The notes: generated by a model from the sequence alone, not told the origin. A stretch of DNA of 40,806 bases from an uncultured Balneolaceae bacterium (GCA_937982515.1 CALJMB010000368.1:1-40806); one strand, 5' to 3'; counted from the stretch's first letter, positions 25,348-35,116 are shown. Program-made: numbers and translations.

Positions 25348-26988
25348 CTAATTTTGCTTGAACTTGAAGAGGTTTTCTGCTCCTACTTTTTCTTCTGCCT
25401 GGCTCAGTGCGTAGGCGCTGTCGAAGAGTACGATAGGATTGCCTTCCATATCGCTGGTAACCTGGGTGGAATAACTGCTTTGGAGTTTATCAATAACGGT
25501 CTGGTCATCAGGCAGCCAACGTGCTGAATGGCAGGAGACAGGAGTCATATTCAACTCACAGTTGTATTCACTCAGCATACGGTGTTTTACCACATCAAAC
25601 TGCAGAACGCCGACGGTACCTAATAACAGTTCATTACCCACTCCGTTAGGAACTTCAAAGACGTGGACGACCCCCTCTTCAGCCAGCTGTTTCAACCCCT
25701 CGCGTAGCTGTTTCCGTTTAAACGGATCTTTTGTAGACACTTTCATAAAATGCTCGGGAGTGAACAAGGGAATCACATTGAATTTTACCGGATCATCACT
25801 GTAAATGGTGGTACCGATGCGGAATAAACCCGGATTGAATAGTGAAACGATATCTCCCGGGTATGCCTCGTCTAAAATATGCCGCTCATCACCCATAAGT
25901 GTGTGCGGGGTAGACATTTTCACCTTTGATTGGGTATTGCTTTCCGTGACCTGAAGCCCGCGCTCGAACTTGCCCGATGTGATGCGAACAAAGGCCGCAC
26001 AGTCCCGATGATCAGGATTCATATTGGCCTGCATTTTAAATACAAAACCCGAAAAACCGCTTCCTATTTCACGCGTTTTTCCATCCTCATCCGAATACGT
26101 TTGAGGGGGATTGGAAAGGCCGGAGAAGTAACTCAAAAAGACGTCCAGTCCAAAGTTATTCAGGGCAGAACCAAAGAAAACTGGCGTACACTTTCCTTTC
26201 AGGTACGCTTCCCGGTCCATTGCCTCGAACATATCTTCTGTGAGCATCACCTCTTCGAGAAACTCTTCTTTTTCCTGAGCAGACAGCACCGCTTTTTCGA
26301 GCCCTTCTTCGAGATCATAGATTTCCGTCCTGGCTTTCTTCGCCCCATGATCCTCTTTCGTTTGCAGATGTAGCTTCTTGCCAATCAGGTCATAAATACC
26401 CTGAAAACTTTTGCCATATCCAAGCGGCCAGGATGCGGGTACAGGCTCTATGCCCAGCTTATTTTCAACATTACTGATTACTTCCAGTGGATCTAATCCG
26501 GGGCGGTCACATTTATTCACAAACGTGATGATGGGGATCTCCCGCATCCTACAGACCTCAAACAGCTTCTCAGTTTGCTCCTCCACGCCTTTTGCCACGT
26601 CAATAACCATCAGCGCCGTATCGGCGGCGACCAGCGTACGCAGAGTATCTTCGGAAAAGTCTTTGTGCCCGGGCGTATCCAGCAGGTTGAACTTGATGTT
26701 ATCTTTCTCGAAACGGAGCACAGACGAAGTCACCGAAATTCCTCGTTCCTTTTCGATGGCCATCCAGTCGGAGGCCGCATATCGGGATGCCTTACGCTGG
26801 CGGATGGAACCGGCCTCGTGGATGGCTCCCCCATAAAGCAGTAACTTTTCAGTCAGTGTGGTTTTACCCGCATCTGGATGAGAGATGATAGCGAACGTAC
26901 GCCGACGCCGGGCTTCCTGCTCAATTGTATTTTTAGTTTTTGTAGCTGTATCCGTCTCAGGCATGATAGATTCTAAGGGATTGGACAT
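25348..26988 (-). CDS. prfC: Peptide chain release factor 3 (RF3)
   Basis: I choose the ATG at 26988 (MSNPLESIMPET), giving 546 residues; an ATG at 26964 (MPETD) is also possible, and the open frame to 27054 is not needed. GTPase motifs are SHPDAGKTTLTEK (G1), RGISVTSSV (G2), DTPGHKDFSEDT (G3) and NKCDRPG (G4). Domain 2 contains FKMQANMNPDHRDCAAFVRI-type sequence, and the C-terminal part ends LFKFKQN. RF3 removes RF1/RF2 from the ribosome after peptide release. It is an isolated gene with no operon partner visible. Confidence 0.96.
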   Translation of the reverse strand: MSNPLESIMPETDTATKTKNTIEQEARRRRTFAIISHPDAGKTTLTEKLLLYGGAIHEAGSIRQRKASRYAASDWMAIEKERGISVTSSVLRFEKDNIKFNLLDTPGHKDFSEDTLRTLVAADTALMVIDVAKGVEEQTEKLFEVCRMREIPIITFVNKCDRPGLDPLEVISNVENKLGIEPVPASWPLGYGKSFQGIYDLIGKKLHLQTKEDHGAKKARTEIYDLEEGLEKAVLSAQEKEEFLEEVMLTEDMFEAMDREAYLKGKCTPVFFGSALNNFGLDVFLSYFSGLSNPPQTYSDEDGKTREIGSGFSGFVFKMQANMNPDHRDCAAFVRITSGKFERGLQVTESNTQSKVKMSTPHTLMGDERHILDEAYPGDIVSLFNPGLFRIGTTIYSDDPVKFNVIPLFTPEHFMKVSTKDPFKRKQLREGLKQLAEEGVVHVFEVPNGVGNELLLGTVGVLQFDVVKHRMLSEYNCELNMTPVSCHSARWLPDDQTVIDKLQSSYSTQVTSDMEGNPIVLFDSAYALSQAEEKVGAENLFKFKQN

Positions 26989-27316
26989 TTGAAAAAGCCT
27001 GTAAATATACGAATTATCTGGTTTACTATCACCCTTAAAACATACTCTGCCCATCTCTCTGCCGGGTAGCTATTAATATTTCCTGCTCAACTTCTCTTCT
27101 GAACATTAATGTAGCTTTCTCCATTTCTCCATCGATTGTGCACGTTCATGGCGCATCCTATTAAACTGATATGTGGCGTCGTTCTGGATCACTGTTTATA
27201 TCTCATTGCCAGCATCATAATTTGCAGGACTGGAGGATGAATAAAATGTTTCAATCCTGAAACCTGCCATCCCCCTAAATCCTGATTCTAACGTTTTCAT
27301 GCGGCTATGTGTTCAT
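26989..27316. other. 328-base gap upstream of RF3, no gene seen
   Basis: It contains a small GTTTCA/TGAAAC hairpin at 27248-27263 and otherwise no clear signal. It separates RF3 from the DUF72 gene, both on the minus strand. Confidence 0.4.
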
Positions 27317-28192
27317 TCAAAACAGATCCAGCTGTTTATCCTGCCGTTCAGCAGGCCATACAGGCATGGGGTTCATCTCTGTCAATCCCGAAAGAATCTG
27401 GTGAAACTTCCGGGCAATAAGCGGCTGGCTGATTCTGTCGGGGGAATGCGTGAACAGATAGGGATGCAAGCCTTCCTTAATCCAGTCGGCAATGATAATA
27501 GCCCACTCTTTTAAATAGGGCTCATTATTAAGCGGGTCGTTGGCTCCAACAAAACGCACAAACGGTCGGGAAGCTGTGGCATCAAACCGAACGGGCAGCT
27601 TCGGCTTTTTTCGTTTCGCTTCCCGGATGGAAGGATCATCTGAATTCATTGAGTGAAGCTTACGGGTGTCAAAGATAACCCGATCGATGTTAAAGCTTTT
27701 CAACAGGCGGTTCAACCGGTTTTCTTCTCTTCCGTGATCATAGAAACCGGGGTGACGTACTTCCACGGCATAGCTATAAGCACCGGGTAACAGAGCAAGC
27801 ATCTCTTCCAGTTTAGGGAATTCTTTAGGGGAAAAAGATGGAGGCAACTGTATGTGAAAGGGTCCCAAACGGTTAGCAATAGAATCGAATATCTCAAGGA
27901 AGCGCAAAATGTCGTCCTCTGTGTTGTGTAACCGTTTATCGTGGGTGATGGACTGATGGAATTTAAAACAGAACTTGAATCCGTCTGGTGTTTGCCGGGC
28001 CCATTTCTTAACTGTTTTTATATTTGGTATGTGATAAAAGGTGGTGTTTCCCTCCACGCAATTGAATACAGATGAGTACTGAGGAAGGAAATCTTCCTGC
28101 TTCGCTTCCCGAGTAAAAAAATTGCCAATCCACTCCCGCTGGCTCCAGACCGTACATCCGATATGATATTTGGTAATTGGCATCGTGTTCAC
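27317..28192 (-). CDS. DUF72 (YecE-like) TIM-barrel protein
   Basis: This 291-residue protein matches DUF72 of unknown function. It has the N-terminal YHIGCTVWSQREW (9-21), FNCVEGNTTFYHIPN (about 44-58), TPDGFKFCFKFHQSITHD (about 68-85), the LGPFHIQLPPSF strand, YAVEVRHPGF and FVRFVGANDP. The family is a TIM barrel and may bind a phosphate or nucleic acid; no reaction is known. It sits alone on the minus strand with a 249-base gap upstream before the divergent symporter. Confidence 0.9.
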   Translation of the reverse strand: MNTMPITKYHIGCTVWSQREWIGNFFTREAKQEDFLPQYSSVFNCVEGNTTFYHIPNIKTVKKWARQTPDGFKFCFKFHQSITHDKRLHNTEDDILRFLEIFDSIANRLGPFHIQLPPSFSPKEFPKLEEMLALLPGAYSYAVEVRHPGFYDHGREENRLNRLLKSFNIDRVIFDTRKLHSMNSDDPSIREAKRKKPKLPVRFDATASRPFVRFVGANDPLNNEPYLKEWAIIIADWIKEGLHPYLFTHSPDRISQPLIARKFHQILSGLTEMNPMPVWPAERQDKQLDLF

Positions 28193-28441
28193 CTATTGGG
28201 TCGCAGAGTAAGCTGATTTATCAGATTCCACTGATTTCAAAAGGACTGTCACTGCAATTCTTTCCATAAATAAACATATTTTTGAAATGTAACTCCAACT
28301 GCAGCAACTAATTTCTGCTTTTGTCTGTTTATTGCAGCGCTTTTTTGTGTACCAATTATATACTAAAAAGTTTTCAGGAAATTTGGATCGCATAAAAGGA
28401 ATTCTATATTTGTGCAAATAATTGCCAACAATTACATCTAT

Positions 28442-30217
28442 ATGCAATTTTCTTTCCCGGATTATCTGGTAATGGCAGGATATGTCGCACTAATGGCGAT
28501 TGTGGTTTTTATTGCCAGAAAAAGAGATCAAAACTCGTTAGCGGATTATTTTACGGGGGGGAAAGACCTTCCCTGGTGGCTGATCGGGGTCTCTATGGTA
28601 GCCACTACCTTTGCTGCCGATACCCCTCTTGCTGTTACAGGTATTGTAGCCAGTGAAGGAATTGCTGGCAACTGGATATGGTGGAATTTTATATTTTCAG
28701 GCCTCTTTACCGTATTCCTATATGCCAAGCTGTGGAAACGGGCGGATGTTATCACCGATGTGGAGTTCATTGAATTGCGATACGGCGGCAAACCTGCCAG
28801 TATTTTGCGCGGTTTCAGAGCTTTATATCTCGCTTTTCCCATTAACTGTATTATACTAGGTTGGGTCACGGTGGGCATGGCAAAAGTACTTACCATCATT
28901 ACAGGAGCCGACCAGTGGACGATCATAATAGGCCTGTACCTGCTTATAGGGATGTATATTACCATTTCTGGCCTGTGGGGTGTGGTGGTAACAGACTTTA
29001 TTCAGTTTATCATTGCTATGGGCGGATCCATCCTGCTGGCCTGGCTGGCTGTTGATTCTGTTGGTGGTCTTAATCAATTACACACACAGCTTGTAGCCGA
29101 GTACGGAGCCGACAGCTGGGTGTTGAGCTTCAATCCCATTACCAGTCCTAAGATCGCCCTTGCCACAGCTTTGGTCTGGGTTGGCATGATGTGGTGGGCT
29201 TCCTGGTATCCCGGTTCTGAACCAGGCGGAGGCGGATATATTGCTCAGCGTATGTTCTCAGCCAGGAATGAAGCCCATGCCGTAGGTGGCACCCTGTTTT
29301 TCAACGTGGCCCACTTTGCCCTTCGTCCCTGGCCGTGGATACTGGTAGCATTGGTTTCTCTGGTTATGTACCCACAACTGGCCGACCCGGAAACCGGCTA
29401 TCCTCTGCTTATGCTCGATTTGTTGCCGGCCGGGCTCTTGGGCTTACTTGTCGTAGCCTTTCTTTCCGCTTTCGTCTCAACCGTTTCCACCCACCTCAAC
29501 TGGGGCGCCTCTTATGTGGTTAATGACTTCTATAAGCGCTTTCTCAAACCACCCAACCGGTTTAACAGAGAAGAGGAGGCAGAAAGGCACTATGTGTGGG
29601 TCTCCCGTATAGCTACGTTGCTTATTATGCTACTCGCCATCATAATCTCTTACTTCTTTGATACGGTAAAGGGCGGATGGGAAGCCATTCTTTCGATTGG
29701 AGCCGGAACAGGGCTTGTTTTTATGTTGCGCTGGTTCTGGTGGCGTATAAATGCATGGAGTGAAATTACAGCTATGATCGCCGCTGCCGTTGGAAGCCTG
29801 TCTGCTCCCTATCTGGGTTATGACGACTTTGCAGGCAAGATGATCTTTACAACAATTCTTGCCACTGTAAGCTGGATTACAGCTACTTATTTAACGGCTC
29901 CTGAATCTGACGAGACGCTGCAAAAGTTCTTTAACCAGGTTAGACCCGGCGGCCCTGGCTGGAAACGGTTTACAGCAGATGGCAGGCCGGTTGAGCCGAT
30001 TTGGCCCGGAGTTGTAAAAGTGGCGCTGGCTGCCGTAGCCATTATTGGACTTCTGTACGGAATGGGTCAACTCTTCTTTGGCTCACTTCTCTTTGGACTG
30101 ACACTTATTGCGTTAGGAACGGTTATCTTGGTCTATATCGTAAAACAACTTACCTCAAGCCATTCCTTAGCAGATTATGGAGAACCGGTGGAAAAGGAAC
30201 ACGGATACCAAGAATAG
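28442..30217 (+). CDS. Sodium:solute symporter (SSS family)
   Basis: I start at the ATG at 28442 (MQFSFPDYLVM), 591 residues; a GTG 10 codons earlier is in frame. The protein has about thirteen hydrophobic helices. SSS features are the LADYFTGGKDLPWWLIGVSMVATTFAADTP block, with WLIGVSMVATTFAADTPLAV in helix 2, and the FLSAFVSTVSTHLNWGASYVVND segment in the Na-site helix. A cytosolic loop FYKRFLKPPNRFNREEEAERHY follows. It takes up a sugar, vitamin or other solute with Na+, as expected in a marine or saline organism; the substrate is unknown. The last codons and stop overlap one arm of an inverted repeat. Confidence 0.92.
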   Translation: MQFSFPDYLVMAGYVALMAIVVFIARKRDQNSLADYFTGGKDLPWWLIGVSMVATTFAADTPLAVTGIVASEGIAGNWIWWNFIFSGLFTVFLYAKLWKRADVITDVEFIELRYGGKPASILRGFRALYLAFPINCIILGWVTVGMAKVLTIITGADQWTIIIGLYLLIGMYITISGLWGVVVTDFIQFIIAMGGSILLAWLAVDSVGGLNQLHTQLVAEYGADSWVLSFNPITSPKIALATALVWVGMMWWASWYPGSEPGGGGYIAQRMFSARNEAHAVGGTLFFNVAHFALRPWPWILVALVSLVMYPQLADPETGYPLLMLDLLPAGLLGLLVVAFLSAFVSTVSTHLNWGASYVVNDFYKRFLKPPNRFNREEEAERHYVWVSRIATLLIMLLAIIISYFFDTVKGGWEAILSIGAGTGLVFMLRWFWWRINAWSEITAMIAAAVGSLSAPYLGYDDFAGKMIFTTILATVSWITATYLTAPESDETLQKFFNQVRPGGPGWKRFTADGRPVEPIWPGVVKVALAAVAIIGLLYGMGQLFFGSLLFGLTLIALGTVILVYIVKQLTSSHSLADYGEPVEKEHGYQE

Positions 30218-30303
30218 GACGGATGAGTGTAGATAAGGAGCAAAAGAGGTAAGACTCCTGTACAATAAATATTTGATCGTATCTGTGGTAATCCGTCCTA
30301 TTC
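30212..30303. repeat. 13-bp inverted repeat between convergent symporter and hydroxylase genes
   Basis: GAATAGGACGGAT (30212-30224) is exactly complementary to ATCCGTCCTATTC (30291-30303). The left arm includes the symporter stop codon. The wording (ATCTGTGG, ATCCG, TATTCGC) resembles common word-repeat elements. It could fold as a long-loop hairpin ending both transcripts. Confidence 0.65.
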
Positions 30304-30317
30304 GCTTAATCTGTGGC

Positions 30318-30941
30318 CTACTTCTCCGGTGGCATGGTTCTGAATACCCGGTCCCATAAGGTCGTGGAAACCCCAAATGCCCGGTCGGGGTATTTGTAAT
30401 GATGCAGTGCGTGATGGCGGTACTGAACCTGCAAATAGGAAGGAATTCTCCTCTTGTGTACGCTGAAGTGAACATAGGTGTACATAAGGTATCCTGTCAT
30501 GAACCCGGGCATAAAAATGTAGACATATGATTCAAAAATAAAGCTGAAAACAAGGTACAATATCCCAACGATTAACAAACCCGGGATTGGAGGCATAATC
30601 AGCCGCTCTTTATCACGAGGATACTCATGATGGATACCGTGAATGGTGTATGCTATTTTATGCGCCCATTTCGACTCGGGGAAAAATTCATCGAGATGAT
30701 TGATGTATCGGTGAAAAAAGTATTCAAAGAACGTCCAGAAAAACAACGCACCCAGATATATGGCCACGCCCGTTGTCCATGAACTCACCACCTCGCGTTG
30801 ATATCCTATTACTAGCAATCCCACTCCAATACATATATAGATAGTGGCCGATACAGGAGCCGGCGCTTTGGTCATATATTCCAGAAAACGATTTTTAAAG
30901 ATCTGGCCCTGGCCTTCGTGTTTTATACCTTTCTTTTCCAT
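30318..30941 (-). CDS. Fatty-acid hydroxylase / sterol desaturase superfamily membrane protein
   Basis: This 207-residue protein has four hydrophobic segments (about 28-48, 58-76, 120-140, 143-160). It carries the histidine cluster of the diiron hydroxylase superfamily: H77 and H82 (HRYINH), H101, H104 and H105 (HGIHH), H158 and H162 (HFSVHK), then RHHALHH (176-181). The length and pattern fit fatty-acid 2-hydroxylases, which give 2-hydroxy fatty acids for sphingo- or other lipids; a carotenoid hydroxylase role is less likely but not excluded. It stands alone on the minus strand, convergent with the symporter. Confidence 0.9.
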   Translation of the reverse strand: MEKKGIKHEGQGQIFKNRFLEYMTKAPAPVSATIYICIGVGLLVIGYQREVVSSWTTGVAIYLGALFFWTFFEYFFHRYINHLDEFFPESKWAHKIAYTIHGIHHEYPRDKERLIMPPIPGLLIVGILYLVFSFIFESYVYIFMPGFMTGYLMYTYVHFSVHKRRIPSYLQVQYRHHALHHYKYPDRAFGVSTTLWDRVFRTMPPEK

Positions 30942-31223
30942 TGTACTCTCCTATTTTAAAATATACCTTAATTTTAGTTGTAGAATGAATAATCAGCAGG
31001 AACATACACTGTGGAATCGGTGTCTATTTAAATGAAATATATTTCTTCTTTAAAGGTTCCTACAATGACGAGCAGGTTTATATTAATTCTGTCAGCCATT
31101 TCTCTCATACATTCAGGCTTGCTTCTTTAAACCTCTGTTTGCCTGCCCGTAATCAGCTTTTCAGCTATTGTGCAGGTGTAAAGAAGACAACCATCTTATA
31201 ATTTAACTCGGTACTTTCCAGAC

Positions 31224-33677
31224 TCATTCGCTTCGTATACTTTCTACCGGATTGGCCAAGGCGGTCTTGACGGATTGAAAGCCGACGGTTAGCAAGCAGA
31301 CAAAGAGACTGATCGCCGCAGATAGTACAAAAACACCAATCACTTTCCATCCAAGTGTTATCCGGTATGGAAAATTCTGTAGCCATTGGTTTATCAGGTA
31401 AAATATCAAAGGCCATGCAATAACATTGGCAATCAAAACGAGCTTTACGTACTCTTTAGACAGCAACAACACAATACTGCTGACCGAAGCACCCAATGTT
31501 TTACGGATACCTATTTCCTTGGTTCTTAATGAGGTGGTATAAGAGGCCAGGCCAAACAACCCGAGGCAGGCTACCGCAATACATAATAGTGCAAAAGCGC
31601 CTGAAACCTTGCCCATCATTATTTCAGAGGAATAGACCTTCTTCAGCTCTTGATCGTGGAACGTATATCCGAAAGGATCCACAAAATTAACTTCATTCCA
31701 GGTTTTTTCGAGATGCTCGAGTGCCTGCTGTATTCCCCCTCCCGCAACTTTAACGGCAGCGTATTCAATATCGCGGACAATGGGAATTTCGCCTTCAACC
31801 AGGCGGATGACCAAAGGTGCAATTCTCATTTTAATTGAGCTGGAATTAAAGTTTCCTACAACACCTGCAACGGTAAATGATTCCCTTTCTGTGGCAGACG
31901 GATAGTAATAAAATAGTTGCCCCAAAGCTTCTTCGGGTGTATCAAACCCGAGGTGCTTAACCATCTCTTCGTTGATAAGAATAGATGTTTGAGGATCGGA
32001 GGGAAAGTCTTTTGAAAATGAACGTCCGGCCAGTACACTAATACCGTACGTTTTGATAAAATCGTGTGTCACATACAAAGTCTGATTAGAACTCTCTTCG
32101 CCTTTAGCTGCACTGGCGGGCGAATACTGATAATACATAAATTCGTTTGAACCCAAGATCTGCCCGGTACCCGTTACGCTGAGAATAGCCGGATGTTGCA
32201 GGGCCAGTTCTTTGAATTTTTCAAATTCCCAGGCAATAAGATTTTGCTTGATGGACAGTATAATAACCTGCTCCTTATCGAAACCAAGCCTGGCTGTTCG
32301 CATGTGCTGTAACTGCAGGTATACGATGATGGTACCGATGATGAGAATCACTGAAAAGGCAAACTGAAATACAACCAAACATTTTCGAAACAGGGCTCCC
32401 CTGCTACCCCGGGTTATTTCACCCTTCAGCACCCGAGCCGGTTGGAACCCCGAAAGGTAAAGCGCCGGATATAACCCGGAAAAGAACCCAACAAGCAAGA
32501 ACAGCCCGATCAGGATCCAAATTATAGAATTGCTTCCGATCAGTTCTAATGATAATTGCTGGTTTAGAAAGCTGTTGAATGCGGGAAGCATAATCTGAAC
32601 CAACACCAGGCAAAGTAGTACGGCCAGGAAACTCATCAAGAGCGACTCTCCCATAAATTGCCAGAACAGCTGATAGCGATCGGCGCCCAATGCCTTTCTC
32701 ATTCCAACCTCACGGCTTCTTTCGGCTGAACGTGCGGTAGACAGATTCATAAAGTTTATACAGGCAATAGCCAGAATAAAAACAGCCATGCCGGCAAAAA
32801 GATATATGTAGAAAACAGAACTGTTTGGCTCCATTTCCAGATACAGATCTGAATAGAGATGGATATCGGTAACAGGCTGCAACTCTAATTCTACGGTTTC
32901 ACCTTCCGGGAAATCAGACATATAATACTTTTCAACAAAAGATGGGAAGAAATCCCGAAGTTGCTGGGGTTCAGCATCTTCTTTGAGCAGAATGTACGTC
33001 CAGCAAGGATTCCAGAACCAACTCTTATCGTATTCCTGTTCCCCGTAAATGCTCTTGAGGCTCGAAAATGAAGCCAGTAGATCCATCTTCATATGCGAGT
33101 TTCTGGGTGTTTCTTCTAAGATGCCCGTTACGGTCATATTGCGGACTCCGCGAAATTCCAAAATCTTACCCATTGGGTTTTCGTCTCCGAAATATCTCTT
33201 TGCAGTCTGTTCTGTCAGCACAACAGAGAGAGGATTCGAAAGAGCTTCTTTTTCATTACCCTGGATGAGATTTATGCTAAAAACATCAAAGAAAGAAGGC
33301 TCGGTAAAGTAAAAGTTCTCTTCCCGGAATGAAATATCGGCCTCTTCATTACCGAATGTTGTGGCATCTTCCTGCATGTTGTAAAAGCGAACCGATGCTT
33401 CTATGAAACGGTCATATTCCGATACCAGCGCCGGCCCTGCTTTGAATGGAGTTGTAGCGCTAATCTCAACTTTTGTCTGAGAGGTAGAGGTTTGTTTGAT
33501 CCGGTAAATTCGGTCCGCCTTCTCGTGGAATCTGTCGTAGCTTATTTCATAAAAGACGTAAACGGTTACGAGCAGGCAACAGGCGATCCCCGCTGCCAGA
33601 CCTGCAATATTTATAAAAGCATAGCCTTTACTCTTCAGCAGGTTGCGAATAGCTATTCTGAAATAGTTTCTAACCAT
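31224..33677 (-). CDS. FtsX/MacB-type ABC transporter permease, large, without adjacent ATPase (copy 1)
   Basis: This 817-residue protein has the N-terminal RNLLKSKGYAFINIAGLAAGIACC signature and one helix (about 20-42), a long extracytoplasmic MacB_PCD domain (about 45-280), an FtsX helix bundle (about 290-410), a further helix near 437-457 and a second periplasmic domain, then a second FtsX unit (about 685-810), ending ALANPVESIRSE. Such double-FtsX permeases in Bacteroidota-type genomes mostly occur in arrays. They are presumed mechanotransmission or lipoprotein/efflux permeases, and ATPase subunits may be encoded elsewhere. No ATPase gene lies in the window. A palindrome in the upstream region at 33758-33779 is a candidate operator. 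Confidence 0.92.
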   Translation of the reverse strand: MVRNYFRIAIRNLLKSKGYAFINIAGLAAGIACCLLVTVYVFYEISYDRFHEKADRIYRIKQTSTSQTKVEISATTPFKAGPALVSEYDRFIEASVRFYNMQEDATTFGNEEADISFREENFYFTEPSFFDVFSINLIQGNEKEALSNPLSVVLTEQTAKRYFGDENPMGKILEFRGVRNMTVTGILEETPRNSHMKMDLLASFSSLKSIYGEQEYDKSWFWNPCWTYILLKEDAEPQQLRDFFPSFVEKYYMSDFPEGETVELELQPVTDIHLYSDLYLEMEPNSSVFYIYLFAGMAVFILAIACINFMNLSTARSAERSREVGMRKALGADRYQLFWQFMGESLLMSFLAVLLCLVLVQIMLPAFNSFLNQQLSLELIGSNSIIWILIGLFLLVGFFSGLYPALYLSGFQPARVLKGEITRGSRGALFRKCLVVFQFAFSVILIIGTIIVYLQLQHMRTARLGFDKEQVIILSIKQNLIAWEFEKFKELALQHPAILSVTGTGQILGSNEFMYYQYSPASAAKGEESSNQTLYVTHDFIKTYGISVLAGRSFSKDFPSDPQTSILINEEMVKHLGFDTPEEALGQLFYYYPSATERESFTVAGVVGNFNSSSIKMRIAPLVIRLVEGEIPIVRDIEYAAVKVAGGGIQQALEHLEKTWNEVNFVDPFGYTFHDQELKKVYSSEIMMGKVSGAFALLCIAVACLGLFGLASYTTSLRTKEIGIRKTLGASVSSIVLLLSKEYVKLVLIANVIAWPLIFYLINQWLQNFPYRITLGWKVIGVFVLSAAISLFVCLLTVGFQSVKTALANPVESIRSE

Positions 33678-33757
33678 ATTTGCTTGATGATTATATTCCT
33701 TTTATTACAGGAGTATACAGGCATCCATTTGTTACAAATTAATTGTGCAAATATACC

Positions 33758-33779
33758 TTTATTAGAAAATTCTAATAAA
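33758..33779. promoter_or_regulatory. 22-bp AT-rich perfect palindrome between divergent permease and CAP genes
   Basis: TTTATTAGAA and TTCTAATAAA are complementary around AA. The site is 81 bases upstream of the permease start and about 129 bases upstream of the CAP gene. A perfect palindrome of this size in a divergent gap fits a dimer-binding operator, but no cognate regulator is identified. Confidence 0.45.
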
Positions 33780-33908
33780 ACCGGGCATCTCCATTCCCAC
33801 AGCATATCATGGAATTGATTCTTGGAACAACCAGAAAACAGATCGGGAACATTACCTCTCCGCCCATCCTTTTAACAGAAACACATCAATCTGTAATCCC
33901 TCCACTCT

Positions 33909-34412
33909 ATGTGTCGACTGATTGCTGTAAGACTATGGGTGACGGCCGTGTTTGTTATGCTGAGTGTTCTGCACGGATGCTATGATGCCGCTGATCCCGC
34001 GCCGGAAGACACCGAAACACCCAACCTGGATACCCAGTCCGATATTGAAATCAGAATATGGGAATTGGTAAATGAGCATCGCGTCTCGGAAGGCTTATCG
34101 CCTCTGCATCTGGATTCAACCATTTCGCATATCGCGCGTCAACACTCGCGAGATATGGCCACAGGCAAAGTTCCCGTTGGCCATGCAGGATTCTCTGAAC
34201 GCGCGGAAACAATCGTTCGCCAAATGGGTGGAAACAGCGTAGCGGAAAATGTCGCTGTGGGATACAAGTCTGCTGAAGCCGTTGTGAGCGGATGGATCAG
34301 CAGCAACGGCCACAGGCAGAATATAGAAGGCAGATACGACTTCACCGGAGTAGGAGTGGATTATGATGACGACGGCACTCCTTATTACACTCAACTGTTT
34401 CTTCTTAGATAG
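33909..34412 (+). CDS. CAP/SCP-domain secreted lipoprotein
   Basis: This 167-residue protein begins with a lipoprotein signal: MCRLIAVRLW, hydrophobic residues 11-20 and lipobox VLHGC with cysteine C24. After an acidic linker (about 25-45) a compact CAP domain follows (about 46-167). It shows the SHIARQHSRDMA helix, VPVGHAGFSERAE, AENVAVGYKSAEAVVSGWISSNGHRQNIEGRYDFTGVGVD and a final YYTQLFLLR strand. The histidine and glutamate residues form the usual CAP cavity. The family binds lipids or metal; its job in bacteria is largely unknown. It is probably anchored to the outer membrane. It is divergent from the permease above. Confidence 0.92.
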   Translation: MCRLIAVRLWVTAVFVMLSVLHGCYDAADPAPEDTETPNLDTQSDIEIRIWELVNEHRVSEGLSPLHLDSTISHIARQHSRDMATGKVPVGHAGFSERAETIVRQMGGNSVAENVAVGYKSAEAVVSGWISSNGHRQNIEGRYDFTGVGVDYDDDGTPYYTQLFLLR

Positions 34413-34437
34413 ATGGACTCTGTTTCTTTTTCAGGAA

Positions 34438-34589
34438 ACAAATAAAGCTTGCGTGGATAAGACTATTAGAGAGAAAAGGCTGAGCCACTACACAGAAAGG
34501 GCACACAAGAGCTAAAAGATGTGGCATAGCAGGTCAAGCCGGATGAGGCTTTTAATGCCATGCATATCCTTGGAAAAAACAATAAGTAA
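34438..34589 (+). pseudogene. Possible remnant of a small gene, frameshifted and interrupted
   Basis: In one frame 34438-34515 reads ...VDKTIREKRLSHYTERAHKS then stop. The next frame continues ...ELKDVA, TAG, QVKPDEAFNAMHILGKNNK, TAA ending at 34589. The two pieces together look like one continuous helical protein tail, broken by a frameshift near 34510 and by an in-frame TAG at about 34527. It stands 14 bases before the DUF2267 gene. I recognise no family, so this could be chance. Confidence 0.35.
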
Positions 34590-34601
34590 AGAGGTTGTAC
34601 C

Positions 34602-35045
34602 ATGACAGGATTATCAACATTTGACTCAACCGTTCAGAAATCAATGAAATTAATCAGCCGGGTGCAAGAGGAGGCCCGTATTGAAGATAAACACAAAGCC
34701 TTCCAGGCTTTAAGAATTACTCTGCAAACACTGCGGGACCGGTTAACAGTTGATGAAGCTGCTCATATCGGAGCCCAGTTGCCTAACCTGATTAAAGGCT
34801 ATTATTACGAAGGATGGAAACCTTCTACCACACCTACCAAAATTCGCACCCGGGACGAGTTCCTTCAACAAATCAGAGATTATCTGCAGAATGTGGATCC
34901 TACACTGGATGCAGAACACTCCGTACGCAGCGTATTTAAAGTTCTGAGCCACCAGATATCTGAGGGGCAAATAGGAGATGTCTTGCATGCCTTGCCTGAA
35001 GAGCTGCGGGAATTATGGCCGCAGCACGAGGAGGTGGGGCAGTGA
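34602..35045 (+). CDS. DUF2267 domain protein
   Basis: This 147-residue protein consists of one DUF2267 unit. It has about six amphipathic helices, with the family segment ALRITLQTLRDRLTVDEAAHIGAQLPNLIKGYYYEGW in the first half and a C-terminal repeat-like helix pair (AEHSVRSVFKVLSHQISEGQIGDVLHALPEELRELWP). The family is common in stress-related gene clusters and its function is unknown. AGAGG precedes the ATG, a good ribosome site. It is convergent with the second ABC permease, with a 20-bp perfect hairpin in between. Confidence 0.93.
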   Translation: MTGLSTFDSTVQKSMKLISRVQEEARIEDKHKAFQALRITLQTLRDRLTVDEAAHIGAQLPNLIKGYYYEGWKPSTTPTKIRTRDEFLQQIRDYLQNVDPTLDAEHSVRSVFKVLSHQISEGQIGDVLHALPEELRELWPQHEEVGQ

Positions 35046-35116
35046 GCTTTTCCAATGAAGTCGGTTATCTGAGATATAACGCTGCACGGGCTCCTAGTAC
35101 CATTGAATAAAACTCC

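Noticed and set aside
31065..31130. Short 21-codon frame that looks like a signal peptide (MTSRFILILSAISLIHSGLLL)
   Set aside because: No ribosome site and no continuation; too short to support, and could be chance in an AT-rich gap.
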